Below, piece by piece: positions 13,749 through 22,373 of a stretch of DNA of 64,000 bases. Position 1 is the stretch's first letter. Each line of letters begins with the position of its first letter. This stretch comes from a virus. The stretch spans positions 1 through 64,000 of the IMG/VR virus record IMGVR_UViG_3300013094_000017. The stretch is one strand, 5' to 3'. The translations under genes and the position numbers were made by a program. The notes beneath the pieces were generated by a model. It had not been told where the DNA came from. It was given only the letters and a program-made list of their open reading frames with translations, and did not search any database.

Positions 13749-14105
13749 ATGTTACTGTTAACTCTTGTTCTGTTTCAGTTAAAACATTGGTATATTGACT
13801 TTGTGAATCAAACTCAAACAGAAGTTGATCACAAAGGAATTTACCTAGATTGGCTTGGCATTACACATAGTTTAAAACATGGACTTGCTACTGCATTAAT
13901 TGTAGCATTTACATCGGGTTATATTAATTTTGCCATAGCCGTGGGGTTTATAGATTTCTTTATTCACTATCATACTGACTTTGTCAAGATGAAATTTGGA
14001 TGTAGAGATATTACTAACCCATTATTTTGGAATCAATTGGGATTTGACCAGTTCGTACATCAATTTACCTATATAGGTATTGCAGTAGCACTGGCACAAC
14101 TATGA
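13749..14105 (+). CDS. Integral membrane protein, DUF3307-like
   Basis: 118 residues with three hydrophobic segments. The spaced polar residues (Q...D near the start, H in ITHSLKHG, DFFIHYHTDF, and FDQFVHQFTYIG near the end) match the DUF3307 pattern found in phages and bacteria; function unknown. The proximity of other small genes gives no clue. Confidence 0.65.
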   Translation: MLLLTLVLFQLKHWYIDFVNQTQTEVDHKGIYLDWLGITHSLKHGLATALIVAFTSGYINFAIAVGFIDFFIHYHTDFVKMKFGCRDITNPLFWNQLGFDQFVHQFTYIGIAVALAQL

Positions 14106-14479
14106 AAAAAGAATACGCAATTAAAGATACTGTATGGATACATAACGGTGAACGAGCACTTGTACAAGGTCGGGTAGTCGAAGTTATAGACTTATCCCAC
14201 CTAGGTGAAGGACACTCTGCTGATCAGGAACTTTATATAATTGAGATTCCTACTGGAATTGATGACATTTACGAAGTTCGTCCATATGATCTAATCAGCC
14301 CAGATGCTAAAGGACCAATTGCGCTGTTTAGAGATACCGAAACTCGACGTGCTAATCGGTTATTTAGAAAAATGGGAATGGATGCTCCAATAGGTGAGGA
14401 AGTTACAGCATTGATTGCCGATACCCCAGCTACTGAATCTAAACCTCGACGTAAGTATTACAGAAAACCAAAGAAGTAA
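14102..14479 (+). CDS. Protein of unknown function
   Basis: 125 residues. ATG overlaps the previous stop (ATGA). The beta-rich first half (DTVWIHNGERALVQGRVVEV) looks like a small barrel; the C-terminal tail is basic (KPRRKYYRKPKK) and may bind nucleic acid. Confidence 0.7.
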   Translation: MKKEYAIKDTVWIHNGERALVQGRVVEVIDLSHLGEGHSADQELYIIEIPTGIDDIYEVRPYDLISPDAKGPIALFRDTETRRANRLFRKMGMDAPIGEEVTALIADTPATESKPRRKYYRKPKK

Positions 14480-14734
14480 ATGGCCATAGATGTTCGTATC
14501 CTTCCTAGAGGAAAGAAATGGGCAGTAATTATCGATGACTTTGTTGATGATGATCATTTATTATATCCCGATAATGTTGAAATTGGACTCTTACAAGAGA
14601 TCATCGATTGGACTATTCAAACGCTAGAGACCTGGCCGAATGTTAATAGAGGGAGCTACGATATGTGGATCTTCCAAAAGCGCAGAGATGCAGAAAAATT
14701 TACAGTGTTATATAATTTAAAATGGGCCAAGTGA
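14480..14734 (+). CDS. Small protein of unknown function
   Basis: 84 residues, directly abutting the previous gene. Acidic centre (DDFVDDDHLLYPDN) and aromatic C-terminal half. No motif recognised. Confidence 0.65.
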   Translation: MAIDVRILPRGKKWAVIIDDFVDDDHLLYPDNVEIGLLQEIIDWTIQTLETWPNVNRGSYDMWIFQKRRDAEKFTVLYNLKWAK

Positions 14735-15027
14735 GATGTAAAGTAATCAACGGTGTAGTGCATGAAATACATCGAGTAGTTGTTCATCGTTTTGAAATTA
14801 ATGAACAACATTCCAACCCTGATCTGTTTGCAAAAGGATATCTATACCATTGGCAACAATCTACTCCAGACGGACAGTTTATAACCGAACACGCTATAGA
14901 TGAAATAGATTATGAAAAATACCTTGATCCATTGACCTATGACTATAAAGCTGTTATAATAGCAGAAATCGAAAAGAAAAAACTAAGTGAATATTATTTA
15001 AGATTTCCAAATAAAGGAACAGTATGA
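14722..15027 (+). CDS. Small protein of unknown function
   Basis: 101 residues, overlapping both neighbours by a few codons. Mixed alpha/beta. A C-terminal helix (YKAVIIAEIEKKKLSEYYL). No motif recognised. Confidence 0.65.
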   Translation: MGQVRCKVINGVVHEIHRVVVHRFEINEQHSNPDLFAKGYLYHWQQSTPDGQFITEHAIDEIDYEKYLDPLTYDYKAVIIAEIEKKKLSEYYLRFPNKGTV

Positions 15028-15854
15028 GAAACTATTGGAGTTGCAGTAAGTTTGCAGATTGGCTACGAGGCACTGACAAACTAGACAGCGGTACAAGCAA
15101 AGAGTGGAATACATGGCGGCGTGCGAGCAAACAAGCACATCCTTTCCGCTTCTGGCTAGTTGAAGAAGGATTAGATAAAGTACAGGACGTATTCCGCTGG
15201 CTTCCAGAACGCATTAATGATGTACGCTACTACTTAAACAATCGCTATGAAGCAAAGACACACGCACTATCAAGTCGGTTAGCCAAAGGCAAATGGCACG
15301 AGTATGAAGAACGCTTACTGCACTGTACCTTTGATAGCTTTGTAGATTTCATTGAAATTGAAACTGCTTGGAGTCACTGTATGTGGAGTGATAAGGATTG
15401 GGACGACTTTAATGTACCATGGTGGAGACGTCAATGGTATACCCGTTGGTTCCTCACTTGGCGCTGTCCCGAAGCAGCCGTTGCCCACTTAGAGTGGGAA
15501 ATGACTCTTAAGTATGACGATGAGTGGATCAAGCAAGATGATCCAAACTATGGCAAACCTACACATCAAGCAGAAGCCGCAAAAGAAAAATGGGCATTAT
15601 ACTACTGGTGGAAATATGTTCGTCCGCATCGTGTAGATGCTATGGAATATTGTGGTTGGAGTGAATACTGCGAAGACCGTAGAAAGGCTGTTGGTGAAGA
15701 TGATTGGATATTCGATGAAACCGAACAACCTAAAGATAAAGAACGCAGTCGCAAAATTCTAGATGCCATGGATCGTCTTGAAAAGCAATATGATTCAGAA
15801 GATGAAGAAATGCTAATTCGTCTTATCAAACTTAGAAAAAGTCTCTGGACTTAG
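15024..15854 (+). CDS. Trp-rich protein of unknown function
   Basis: 276 residues with about two dozen Trp, many in short clusters (PWWRRQWYTRWFLTW, YYWWKYVRPHR), and a charged helical C-terminus. The ATG overlaps the previous stop. Not a membrane protein by charge. Tightly packed Trp and Arg may indicate a nucleic acid or nucleotide-binding role, but I cannot support one. Confidence 0.7.
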   Translation: MRNYWSCSKFADWLRGTDKLDSGTSKEWNTWRRASKQAHPFRFWLVEEGLDKVQDVFRWLPERINDVRYYLNNRYEAKTHALSSRLAKGKWHEYEERLLHCTFDSFVDFIEIETAWSHCMWSDKDWDDFNVPWWRRQWYTRWFLTWRCPEAAVAHLEWEMTLKYDDEWIKQDDPNYGKPTHQAEAAKEKWALYYWWKYVRPHRVDAMEYCGWSEYCEDRRKAVGEDDWIFDETEQPKDKERSRKILDAMDRLEKQYDSEDEEMLIRLIKLRKSLWT

Positions 15855-15857
15855 TAC

Positions 15858-15886
15858 TTGACCTTTCCCTCAGTTGGTGCTATAAT
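15858..15886 (+). promoter_or_regulatory. Sigma70-like promoter with inverted repeat
   Basis: TTGACC, 17-bp spacer, TATAAT. TTTCCCTCA in the spacer (15864-15872) is complementary to TGAGGGAAA in the leader (15907-15915), which includes the ribosome site of the next gene. Confidence 0.75.
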
Positions 15887-15919
15887 AAGTATAGTGAGTT
15901 AACAATTGAGGGAAATACA

Positions 15920-17086
15920 ATGGCTGAACAAAATAAACGTGTACCTGTAGCAAAAGATCAAAGTCCAAAGTGGGACAATGCTGATAAAATGACAGCATCT
16001 GAATTCTTAAAAACATTCCGTGACAGCATGGCTTGGTATCGTTTAGAAAGCACAGGCAAAGAACTCAAACCTAAAATTATCAATTGGATGGCTGCTAACG
16101 GCTACACCAAAGAACAAATCGCAGAATTCAAAGCAACTAAAGATTGGCGCAGTAATACTACCATTGGTGGTATTGCTAGTTGTCTATTAAAAGGTATGCC
16201 AGAGGTACATCCCGGCTTTAACGAAGGTCGTAATACTGCTACTTGGTTAAAATCTCGTATTGCAGATATTATGCGCGGTGGCAATGATGATGTTGACGAA
16301 GAATCAGTTGATCCAAAAACACCTAAGGTTATGGCACCTGTTGTGAATATTCAAATTCGTATTCGTGAACAAGCTGGTACTATCAGTGAAGATTTAGATC
16401 ATGCTATTGATTCATTTAATAAGAATCCAGAAGCTTTTGATCCAAAAGCATTTAAGATTGTGAGTTTATTACGTGGCAAAGGTGCTAAGGCAGCACAGGC
16501 ACGTTATATCAAAAGCTTCTTTGAACGTGGACATGCTGAACTATTAGAGTTAGCAGGTGGTAGCACTGATGAACAATTAGTAGAAGGCTACAGTCATTTA
16601 AGCAAAAAGAATCTTAAGAAACTACTAGACTTCTATGAAGGCATTAAGGCAGCCTGTGATCAGATTGCCGCAGAAGCTAAAGTTATGAAGGCACCGCGTG
16701 CTAAGAAAACTAAACCTGCAGAAGAGTTAGTTAAGAAACTTAAGTTTCATAAGAGCGATGACAAATTAAACATCACCAGTGTTCCACCAACTCAATTAAT
16801 TGGTGCAAGTGCCGCAGTAGTTTATAATATCCGTACTCGCAAGATTGGTTATTATATTGCTGTAAATACTAGCGGTCTAGCAGTTAAAGGAACAAGTTTA
16901 ACTAACTTTACAGACAAATCAACACAAAAGACTTTACGCAAACCACCAGAACAGATTAAAGAGTTCAAAACAATGAACACTCAAAAACGTTTTGAAACTT
17001 GGTATGCTAAGGATGTTAAGACAACTGAAACCGTACTCAATGGTCGCTTTAACGAAGATACGGTAATTTTGAAAGTATACAAATAA
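15920..17086 (+). CDS. Conserved T4-like phage protein of unknown function
   Basis: 388 residues, basic. An N-terminal region with TASEFLKTFRDSMAWYRLES, a helical middle with many Lys, a linker (KAPRAKKTKPAEELVKKLKF near 260), and a beta-rich C-terminal domain (PPTQLIGASAAVVYNIRTRK). It has its own promoter. I recall homologues in T4-like cyanophages without assigned function. The Lys-rich linker suggests nucleic acid contact (inference). Confidence 0.78.
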   Translation: MAEQNKRVPVAKDQSPKWDNADKMTASEFLKTFRDSMAWYRLESTGKELKPKIINWMAANGYTKEQIAEFKATKDWRSNTTIGGIASCLLKGMPEVHPGFNEGRNTATWLKSRIADIMRGGNDDVDEESVDPKTPKVMAPVVNIQIRIREQAGTISEDLDHAIDSFNKNPEAFDPKAFKIVSLLRGKGAKAAQARYIKSFFERGHAELLELAGGSTDEQLVEGYSHLSKKNLKKLLDFYEGIKAACDQIAAEAKVMKAPRAKKTKPAEELVKKLKFHKSDDKLNITSVPPTQLIGASAAVVYNIRTRKIGYYIAVNTSGLAVKGTSLTNFTDKSTQKTLRKPPEQIKEFKTMNTQKRFETWYAKDVKTTETVLNGRFNEDTVILKVYK

Positions 17087-17511
17087 TGCCAATAGGTTGG
17101 GATGAAGTACAACGTATAAAACGTGTAGAGGCCAAGGCTAACGAACTTGGGTTTATGTTTAGTACAGGCAGCTATTCTTATGGGAAAGATGTTATTAGTT
17201 ATATTTGTCTAAAGCCCAAGGATACATGCTTACCACATTATAGTCGCGGTGCCGAACTATTTACAGGCACACTCGATGATATTAATACCTGGTTGCGTGG
17301 TATTGAATGGGCTCGTAACTATGACGAGATGCTTAAACTATCTAACAGTAAGAAGCGTGAAGCTAAAGAGCAAGTTGAAAAGAATAAGCAACTAATGAAA
17401 ACTCTTAAAACTGGTAAGTTGGTACAAGGTATCAATCCGGGCAGATCGCTTGAAGAAGCATATGATGAAGATTACGATGATGAAGAGTATGATGATTCAT
17501 TGCCTTTCTAA
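17086..17511 (+). CDS. Protein of unknown function
   Basis: 141 residues. Start overlaps the previous stop (TAATG). The C-terminus is very acidic (EEAYDEDYDDEEYDDSLPF), a feature typical of phage proteins that mimic DNA or contact SSB-like partners; this is only a resemblance. Confidence 0.7.
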   Translation: MPIGWDEVQRIKRVEAKANELGFMFSTGSYSYGKDVISYICLKPKDTCLPHYSRGAELFTGTLDDINTWLRGIEWARNYDEMLKLSNSKKREAKEQVEKNKQLMKTLKTGKLVQGINPGRSLEEAYDEDYDDEEYDDSLPF

Positions 17512-17893
17512 TAGTCGCGACCTTGTGCAGGATCTAAAAGCATCCGAGCTAATTGTAGCTAAATGCCGTGAGGATCGATATGCTCAAAATCTATACGCAG
17601 CCTTGTGTAATATGCAGTGGCAGCGTACAACTCCATGGATCAAAACTGCAGGCGAACTTGCAGTGTTAGATGATTCTTCTTTGTGGTCATGTACTTGGCG
17701 CTCAGCAGGTGGTATTGTAGCAGAACTACAGGGTCGAGGTGATTACCTAAGTTGGTACTGTAGTGGCATGGGACGTGGATACTCGCCTGATGACGAAATA
17801 GAGGAAGGCTTTGTCAGTGAAAGCACTGTAACAGATGAAATACGTAGTGATCTAGCTAGTTTAGGATGGTACCCAGTGCCTTGGAAGGATTAA
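17492..17893 (+). CDS. Conserved phage protein of unknown function
   Basis: 133 residues from MIHCLSNSRDL; ATG 17489 is equally possible and upstream in-frame ATGs look like read-through of the acidic repeat. The core SLWSCTWRSAGGIVAELQG and GDYLSWYCSG belongs to a small family I have seen in phages and bacteria, with no known role. Overlaps the previous gene by 20 nt. Confidence 0.65.
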   Translation: MIHCLSNSRDLVQDLKASELIVAKCREDRYAQNLYAALCNMQWQRTTPWIKTAGELAVLDDSSLWSCTWRSAGGIVAELQGRGDYLSWYCSGMGRGYSPDDEIEEGFVSESTVTDEIRSDLASLGWYPVPWKD

Positions 17894-18085
17894 ATGTTTA
17901 AACCAAAACTAATTAGACGTAAGGTCGCAAGAGAAAAGTTAATGATGAATAATCCTAACTTCTATCGTCCGGTGATTAGAGCGCAGTACGGCACTGAGAT
18001 TTACTATCGTTGGAACTGGTGGGGATTGTTTGATCGTAAAATCAAAACAGTTTGGCAGCATCAAAAAGATTGGGGTATTCAATGA
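17894..18085 (+). CDS. Small basic protein of unknown function
   Basis: 63 residues, Arg and Trp rich (YYRWNWWGLFDRKIK). Abuts the previous stop. No motif recognised. Confidence 0.6.
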   Translation: MFKPKLIRRKVAREKLMMNNPNFYRPVIRAQYGTEIYYRWNWWGLFDRKIKTVWQHQKDWGIQ

Positions 18086-18270
18086 AGAAGTTCGTAGGTT
18101 ATATAGCAAGTTGGACACTATATTGGTTAGGTGATTTAGTCAGTAAACCTATGCATTGGACTTATGGATATCGTTTATATCCAGTGTATAATCGCTTGAT
18201 GATTTGGAGTACTGACGTACAAGATTGGGCCAATGTTAACGGCCCGTGGAGTGAAGAGGGGAAAAAATAA
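18082..18270 (+). CDS. Small protein with one hydrophobic helix
   Basis: 62 residues from MKKFVGYIASWTLYWLGDLV. The ATG overlaps the preceding stop (ATGA). The N-terminal 20 residues could span a membrane or act as a signal anchor. Function unknown. Confidence 0.6.
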   Translation: MKKFVGYIASWTLYWLGDLVSKPMHWTYGYRLYPVYNRLMIWSTDVQDWANVNGPWSEEGKK

Positions 18271-18530
18271 TGGCAACATATCAAAGTTTTTCATTTAGTG
18301 TAGAAGAATACGCAGAAGAAATGACAGCACAGACTCACCGTACTATAGATTGGATGGTGAATAACGGCTATATTGACAAAGAAACTTGGGATATACTAAC
18401 AGGTACATTAGTAGTTACTCCTATATCAAATAAGAAAGGGTGGGGTAAGAAAATCCTGCAGAGATTCTTTGGTAAGAAAGACCCAGATGGGCAAACATTT
18501 GTCTTTCCGATTGTGCAGTTAGAAGAATAG
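18270..18530 (+). CDS. Small protein of unknown function
   Basis: 86 residues; start overlaps the previous stop (TAATG). A helical acidic N-terminus and a basic patch (NKKGWGKKILQRFFGKKD). No motif recognised. Confidence 0.65.
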   Translation: MATYQSFSFSVEEYAEEMTAQTHRTIDWMVNNGYIDKETWDILTGTLVVTPISNKKGWGKKILQRFFGKKDPDGQTFVFPIVQLEE

Positions 18531-18533
18531 TAT

Positions 18534-18620
18534 ATGGGCCCAACAGATAACCCGGAACCAAAAGGTAAACCAAATTTATCAGTAGTAAAAAATATTAATC
18601 AACCTAAGGAAGAAAAATGA
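18534..18620 (+). CDS. Tiny reading frame coupled to clpP
   Basis: 28 codons from ATG 18534 ([14 protein letters not shown]...), whose stop overlaps the clpP start codon (ATGA). The clpP ribosome site (AAGGAAG) lies inside it. It may be a real micro-protein or serve only to couple translation. Confidence 0.35.
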   Translation: MGPTDNPEPKGKPNLSVVKNINQPKEEK

Positions 18621-19243
18621 ACCAAGCATCACTAGTACCAATGGTAGTTGAAAAAACAGGTCAAGGCGAGCGTGCTTTTGATATCTTTTCAAGACTGTTA
18701 AATGAACGTATTGTATTCTTAAATGGTCCTGTAGATGATCACTCAGCTAATCTTGTGGTAGCACAGTTACTACATCTTGAAAGTAGCGACAGCGACAAGG
18801 ATATTCACTTGTATATTAACAGTCCAGGCGGTAGTGTTACTGCTGGATTAAGTATCTATGATGTTATGCAGTTTGTTAAACCAGATGTGGCAACTTACGT
18901 AATGGGACAGGCCTGTTCAATGGGCAGTTTCCTTGCACAAGCGGGCGCCAAAGGCAAGCGTTTTGTTCTGCCAGAAAGCCGTACAATGATTCACCGTGTT
19001 AGTTCAGGTACTCCCGGCACACGTGGTTCAGTACACGTACAAGAACTACAGTTTGAAGATGCTGTACGTAGCATGGAAGAAAGCCGTCGATTAAACGAAC
19101 GCCTAACAGAATTGTATGTACGTCATAATACTGCGGGCAAACAATACGATGAGCTATTTGAAACAATGAAGTTTGATACATTCTTATCAGCAGAAGAAGC
19201 AGTAGCCTATGGTCTTGCTGATAAGGTGGTTGCTTCTCGTTAA
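18617..19243 (+). CDS. clpP: ClpP-type serine protease
   Basis: 208 residues, normal length for ClpP. The nucleophile lies in GQACSMGSF (Ser near residue 102) and the His in TMIHRVSSG (near 127). The family start [20 protein letters not shown] and the central [17 protein letters not shown] are present. ClpP forms a barrel that degrades proteins delivered by a Clp ATPase. A ClpA/ClpC-like ATPase with a VGF loop is encoded at 47318, so the phage may carry a complete protease. It could also act as a prohead protease analogue, but genuine ClpP motifs favour Clp. Confidence 0.93.
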   Translation: MNQASLVPMVVEKTGQGERAFDIFSRLLNERIVFLNGPVDDHSANLVVAQLLHLESSDSDKDIHLYINSPGGSVTAGLSIYDVMQFVKPDVATYVMGQACSMGSFLAQAGAKGKRFVLPESRTMIHRVSSGTPGTRGSVHVQELQFEDAVRSMEESRRLNERLTELYVRHNTAGKQYDELFETMKFDTFLSAEEAVAYGLADKVVASR

Positions 19244-19244
19244 T

Positions 19245-20066
19245 ATGAAAGCGGTATTAGGTATTACATTAGTTGGACTGTTATTAGTCAGCAGTCCAGC
19301 TGATGCTAAACACCGTAAGGTCTGCGCCTTGCCTCAGAATAAGATTCTTGCCACTAGTTATTTGGTACAGGATTTAGATTCGGGCGAAGTGCTGGTAGAA
19401 AAGAATAGCTCAGAAGTGCGCAGTATTGCCTCTATAACCAAACTAATGACTGCTATTGTGGTATTAGATGCCCAACAAGATCTTAATGAACCAATTGAAG
19501 TACGACCGCTAACGGGGGTACACTCTAGAATTGTACATCAAACCCTTACCCGAGGTGATTTACTATTGTTGGCTCTAATGAGTTCAGATAATCTTGCTGT
19601 TAAAACTCTGGCTGTAAATTATCCAGGTGGTGAAGAAGCAGCAATCGAAGCAATGAATCGCAAAGCCTACGACCTGGGCATGAATCACACACACTATACC
19701 GATCCTACTGGATTAGATGAAACTAACGTGAGCAATAGTAAGGATCTTTCGAGGTTATTAAACGTAGCAGAAACCTATCCTTATATATCTTATGCCAGTA
19801 CCAATCCTAGTAAAGAGTTTGAAGTTCCGGGAAAAAGGCATCCTATTACGCTGTTTTTTCATACAACCAACCGACTGGTAACATCTATCCCCGATATTGT
19901 GGTAAGTAAAACAGGTTGGATCAACCGCAGCGGTGGATGCTTGATTATGAACATACACGACCAAGGTCGGCGCCTAGCTGTAGTCCTGCTAAATAGTAGA
20001 AACACTCATACTCGTCTGCGAGATGGTGAACTACTATACGGACTACAACATGGTAAAAATATTTGA
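19245..20066 (+). CDS. D-alanyl-D-alanine carboxypeptidase (S11, PBP5/6-like)
   Basis: 273 residues from MKAVLGITLVGLLLV, a clear signal peptide ending near PADA, so the product is exported. The penicillin-binding triad is complete: SITK (SxxK), SDN in MSSDNLAVK and KTG in VSKTGWINRSGG. These enzymes trim the terminal D-Ala of peptidoglycan stem peptides in the periplasm. There is no C-terminal PBP5 beta domain or amphipathic anchor, so it is a minimal catalytic form. It starts 2 nt after clpP. May remodel the wall during infection or lysis. Confidence 0.92.
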   Translation: MKAVLGITLVGLLLVSSPADAKHRKVCALPQNKILATSYLVQDLDSGEVLVEKNSSEVRSIASITKLMTAIVVLDAQQDLNEPIEVRPLTGVHSRIVHQTLTRGDLLLLALMSSDNLAVKTLAVNYPGGEEAAIEAMNRKAYDLGMNHTHYTDPTGLDETNVSNSKDLSRLLNVAETYPYISYASTNPSKEFEVPGKRHPITLFFHTTNRLVTSIPDIVVSKTGWINRSGGCLIMNIHDQGRRLAVVLLNSRNTHTRLRDGELLYGLQHGKNI

Positions 20067-21069
20067 ATTTAGCGGCAATGACATCAACGGTGGAACAATT
20101 ACTAATTTTGCCAGCACGGGCATAACTGATAATAGTACTAAGCAATCTTTAGTTGTCGAAGACGACAAGATCACAGTTAAAACAGCAACTATTGACACAC
20201 TTAATCAAGGCATTACCATCAAAGGCGATGTTAAGATCTATGGTATATTAGATGCTGGATTTGTTCGTACTACAGAATTCATTACCAATCAACGCTACGA
20301 AAAACAATACCTAGAATTTTCTAATCCCAGCGGTGAATCAGCAGGTACTGGACTACTTTGGTTAGGTGCTCAAAATCGTCAATTCGTATTCATGCAGAAT
20401 CCAGACCGCTTTTGGTCAACTGAAAATTTCGATCTATTAGGTGGTAAATCATACCTTATTGATAGTACTCCTGTATTGTCAGCAGATACGTTAGGACCAG
20501 GAGTAGTTAAGAGCAGTATTCAATCAGTCGGCACACTTAACAGTCTTGCTGTTGCAGGTGAAGTTACCATTGATGATCATATTTTCTACAATCCAGTATC
20601 ACAAAGATTAAGCATTGGACAAGAAAGTGGCAATGGTCTATTAAGCGTCTACGATTACATCAACAACGTTGAGGTAGTACTTGATAGCAACGAATTAGGA
20701 CACGGTGTAATTGGTACCTACAGCACCAAGGCACTTGACATTATCACAGATGATCAAACACGTTTAAGTATCAGCGAAACTGGCAATCTAACAATTGGTA
20801 ACGAATATAAAGATAGTACAGTAACTCGCGTCTACGGCAAAATGGGCGTAGGTGTAAAGAATCCTACAGAACAATTAGAAGTAGCAGGTAACATCAAATT
20901 TGGCAATCGATTGTTTGCCAACGGTAATTCAGCTCCTATAGACGGCAGCTATCAAATTGGTGACATCGTTTGGAACTCTAATCCGCGTATTGATTCATAC
21001 GTTGGATGGGTATGCATCACAGGTGGTGCTCCAGGGCAATGGAAACCATTCGGTAAGATCGAATCATAA
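20050..21069 (+). CDS. Putative virion fibre protein
   Basis: 339 residues from MVKIFEFSGNDINGG, starting inside the previous gene. Rich in Asn, Gly, Ser and Thr with beta-helix-like repeats, and the LEVAGNIKFG and GWVCITGGAPGQW segments typical of phage fibre tails near the C-terminus. Probably a tail or head fibre. No chaperone domain seen. Confidence 0.65.
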   Translation: MVKIFEFSGNDINGGTITNFASTGITDNSTKQSLVVEDDKITVKTATIDTLNQGITIKGDVKIYGILDAGFVRTTEFITNQRYEKQYLEFSNPSGESAGTGLLWLGAQNRQFVFMQNPDRFWSTENFDLLGGKSYLIDSTPVLSADTLGPGVVKSSIQSVGTLNSLAVAGEVTIDDHIFYNPVSQRLSIGQESGNGLLSVYDYINNVEVVLDSNELGHGVIGTYSTKALDIITDDQTRLSISETGNLTIGNEYKDSTVTRVYGKMGVGVKNPTEQLEVAGNIKFGNRLFANGNSAPIDGSYQIGDIVWNSNPRIDSYVGWVCITGGAPGQWKPFGKIES

Positions 21070-21085
21070 TCTGCCACTAAAATTC

Positions 21086-21118
21086 CCTGTGAAGCAATAT
21101 TAAATATTGTTTTACAGG
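21086..21118 (+). terminator. Imperfect hairpin, possible terminator
   Basis: CCTGT...CAATATT-AA-ATATTG...ACAGG between the fibre gene and the membrane protein gene. There is no long T-run after it. Confidence 0.35.
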
Positions 21119-21128
21119 AATACTCATT

Positions 21129-21467
21129 ATGGCACATATCACTCAAAAACTATCATCTTTCAGAGACCATCTCATTAAATTAAATTACGACCGTAAGGTC
21201 TGGCTGTTTCTTAGCGGAGGTGCATTCTTCGCTATTGTAGGAATCATACTTGGTTGGAATAAACTAACCGTCATAAATTCAAATGTCATTTGGACAATTA
21301 TCGCACTTGGCGCTATTATATTAGCAGTTGCTTGGTGGTATTGGACTATGATGCTAATACGCAAACTACTCGAGATTCAAATTGATGTAGTTGACATTCT
21401 TAAAGAACTAACTACTGATATTAAAGTTATCAGAGTAGAAGTAAAAGATATCTTTACTAAAAATTAG
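21129..21467 (+). CDS. Membrane protein with two transmembrane helices
   Basis: 112 residues. Two hydrophobic segments (about 33-51 and 57-77) are followed by a charged helix (LLEIQIDVVDILKELTTDIKV). Resembles a small holin-like or anchoring protein but has no diagnostic motif. Confidence 0.6.
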   Translation: MAHITQKLSSFRDHLIKLNYDRKVWLFLSGGAFFAIVGIILGWNKLTVINSNVIWTIIALGAIILAVAWWYWTMMLIRKLLEIQIDVVDILKELTTDIKVIRVEVKDIFTKN

Positions 21468-21487
21468 CGGTCTTGGTGTCAACCCGC

Positions 21488-21516
21488 TTGACAAATTCTG
21501 CCACCTATGTTACAAT
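21488..21516 (+). promoter_or_regulatory. Sigma70-like promoter, originally of queD
   Basis: TTGACA, 17-bp spacer, TACAAT, followed by an AGGAG site and the orphan queD start codon at 21541. Confidence 0.75.
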
Positions 21517-21540
21517 TATAAATCATCATAGGAGATAGAT

Positions 21541-21642
21541 ATGGCTTGGGTAATTGATAAAACGTTTGAATTTGACATAAATATATCAAACAGGAGTCTG
21601 CTATGTCAAAATATTATGTGTACGAATATCGCCATCCACTAA
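21541..21642 (+). pseudogene. Orphan 5' end of queD cut by a homing gene
   Basis: After a good promoter and AGGAG site, ATG 21541 opens MAWVIDKTFEFD, which parallels the queD N-terminus KFTIDKEFSFEMGH (22363). The likeness stops after about 12 codons at the late box CATAAATA and the GIY-YIG gene. The frame then runs to a stop at 21642 in unrelated sequence. It looks like the original queD start, separated from the body by the insertion. Confidence 0.55.
21576..21583 (+). promoter_or_regulatory. Late-type box CATAAATA
   Basis: 19 nt before the GIY-YIG start at 21603, at the junction with the orphan queD 5' end. Confidence 0.5.
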
Positions 21643-22373
21643 CAAATATTCCGTTCTATGTAGGTAAAGGAACAGGAACTCGTATGTACAAACACTTAAA
21701 CGAAACTAAAGACAATACAGAAAATTACAAGAAGTGGGCATATATACAAGGGTTGCGAAACAAAGGATTAGAGCCTATAATAGTAAAAGTATTTGAAACT
21801 GATTCGTCTACCGATGCGTATAATGAAGAAACAAAATTGATAAAACTTTATGGTAGAAGAGATATAGACGAAAACGGAATTCTAACTAATATATGCGAAG
21901 ATAATAGGCCACCTAAGACTACTGGACCCAGAAGTGAAGAAACAAAATTAAAGATGTCTCTTGCTAAAAAAGGAAAACCCAACCATCAATTAGGGTTAAA
22001 GAGGTCTAAAGAAACTAAACAGAAAATAAGTTTAGCCAATAAGGGCAAGCCCGGCACAATGACAGGCAAAACACACACTGAAGAAACTAAACAGAAAATT
22101 GCTAACTCAAATAAAGAAGCGTGGACAGAAGAAAAGAGAGAAGAAGCAAGTAACCGAATGTTAGGTAAACAGTTTACAGAAGAACACAAACAGAAATTGT
22201 CAGAGTCGCATAAAGGGAACATTGCGTCTGATGAGACAAAACAAAAGATGAGCAATGCTCAAAAATTAGCAAGTGTATCAAGAAGTAAAATAGTATCAGA
22301 AAAACTTAAAGGCAAACCGTGGTCAGAAGCACGCAGAGCTGCACAACTTAAAAGGAAAACAAATGGGTTATAA
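21603..22373 (+). CDS. GIY-YIG homing endonuclease with NUMOD3 repeats
   Basis: 256 residues. Catalytic GIY-YIG domain at the N-terminus (YYVYEYRHPL...PFYVGKG, then R and E residues). It is followed by a row of NUMOD3 motifs (RSEETKLKMSLAKKGK, RSKETKQKISLANKGK and further copies) that bind DNA. AGGAG precedes the ATG. It sits inside queD: its last 11 bases overlap the queD start codon region. Homing endonucleases of this type spread by cutting uninterrupted copies of the target gene; the queD 5' region is the probable target. Confidence 0.9.
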   Translation: MSKYYVYEYRHPLTNIPFYVGKGTGTRMYKHLNETKDNTENYKKWAYIQGLRNKGLEPIIVKVFETDSSTDAYNEETKLIKLYGRRDIDENGILTNICEDNRPPKTTGPRSEETKLKMSLAKKGKPNHQLGLKRSKETKQKISLANKGKPGTMTGKTHTEETKQKIANSNKEAWTEEKREEASNRMLGKQFTEEHKQKLSESHKGNIASDETKQKMSNAQKLASVSRSKIVSEKLKGKPWSEARRAAQLKRKTNGL

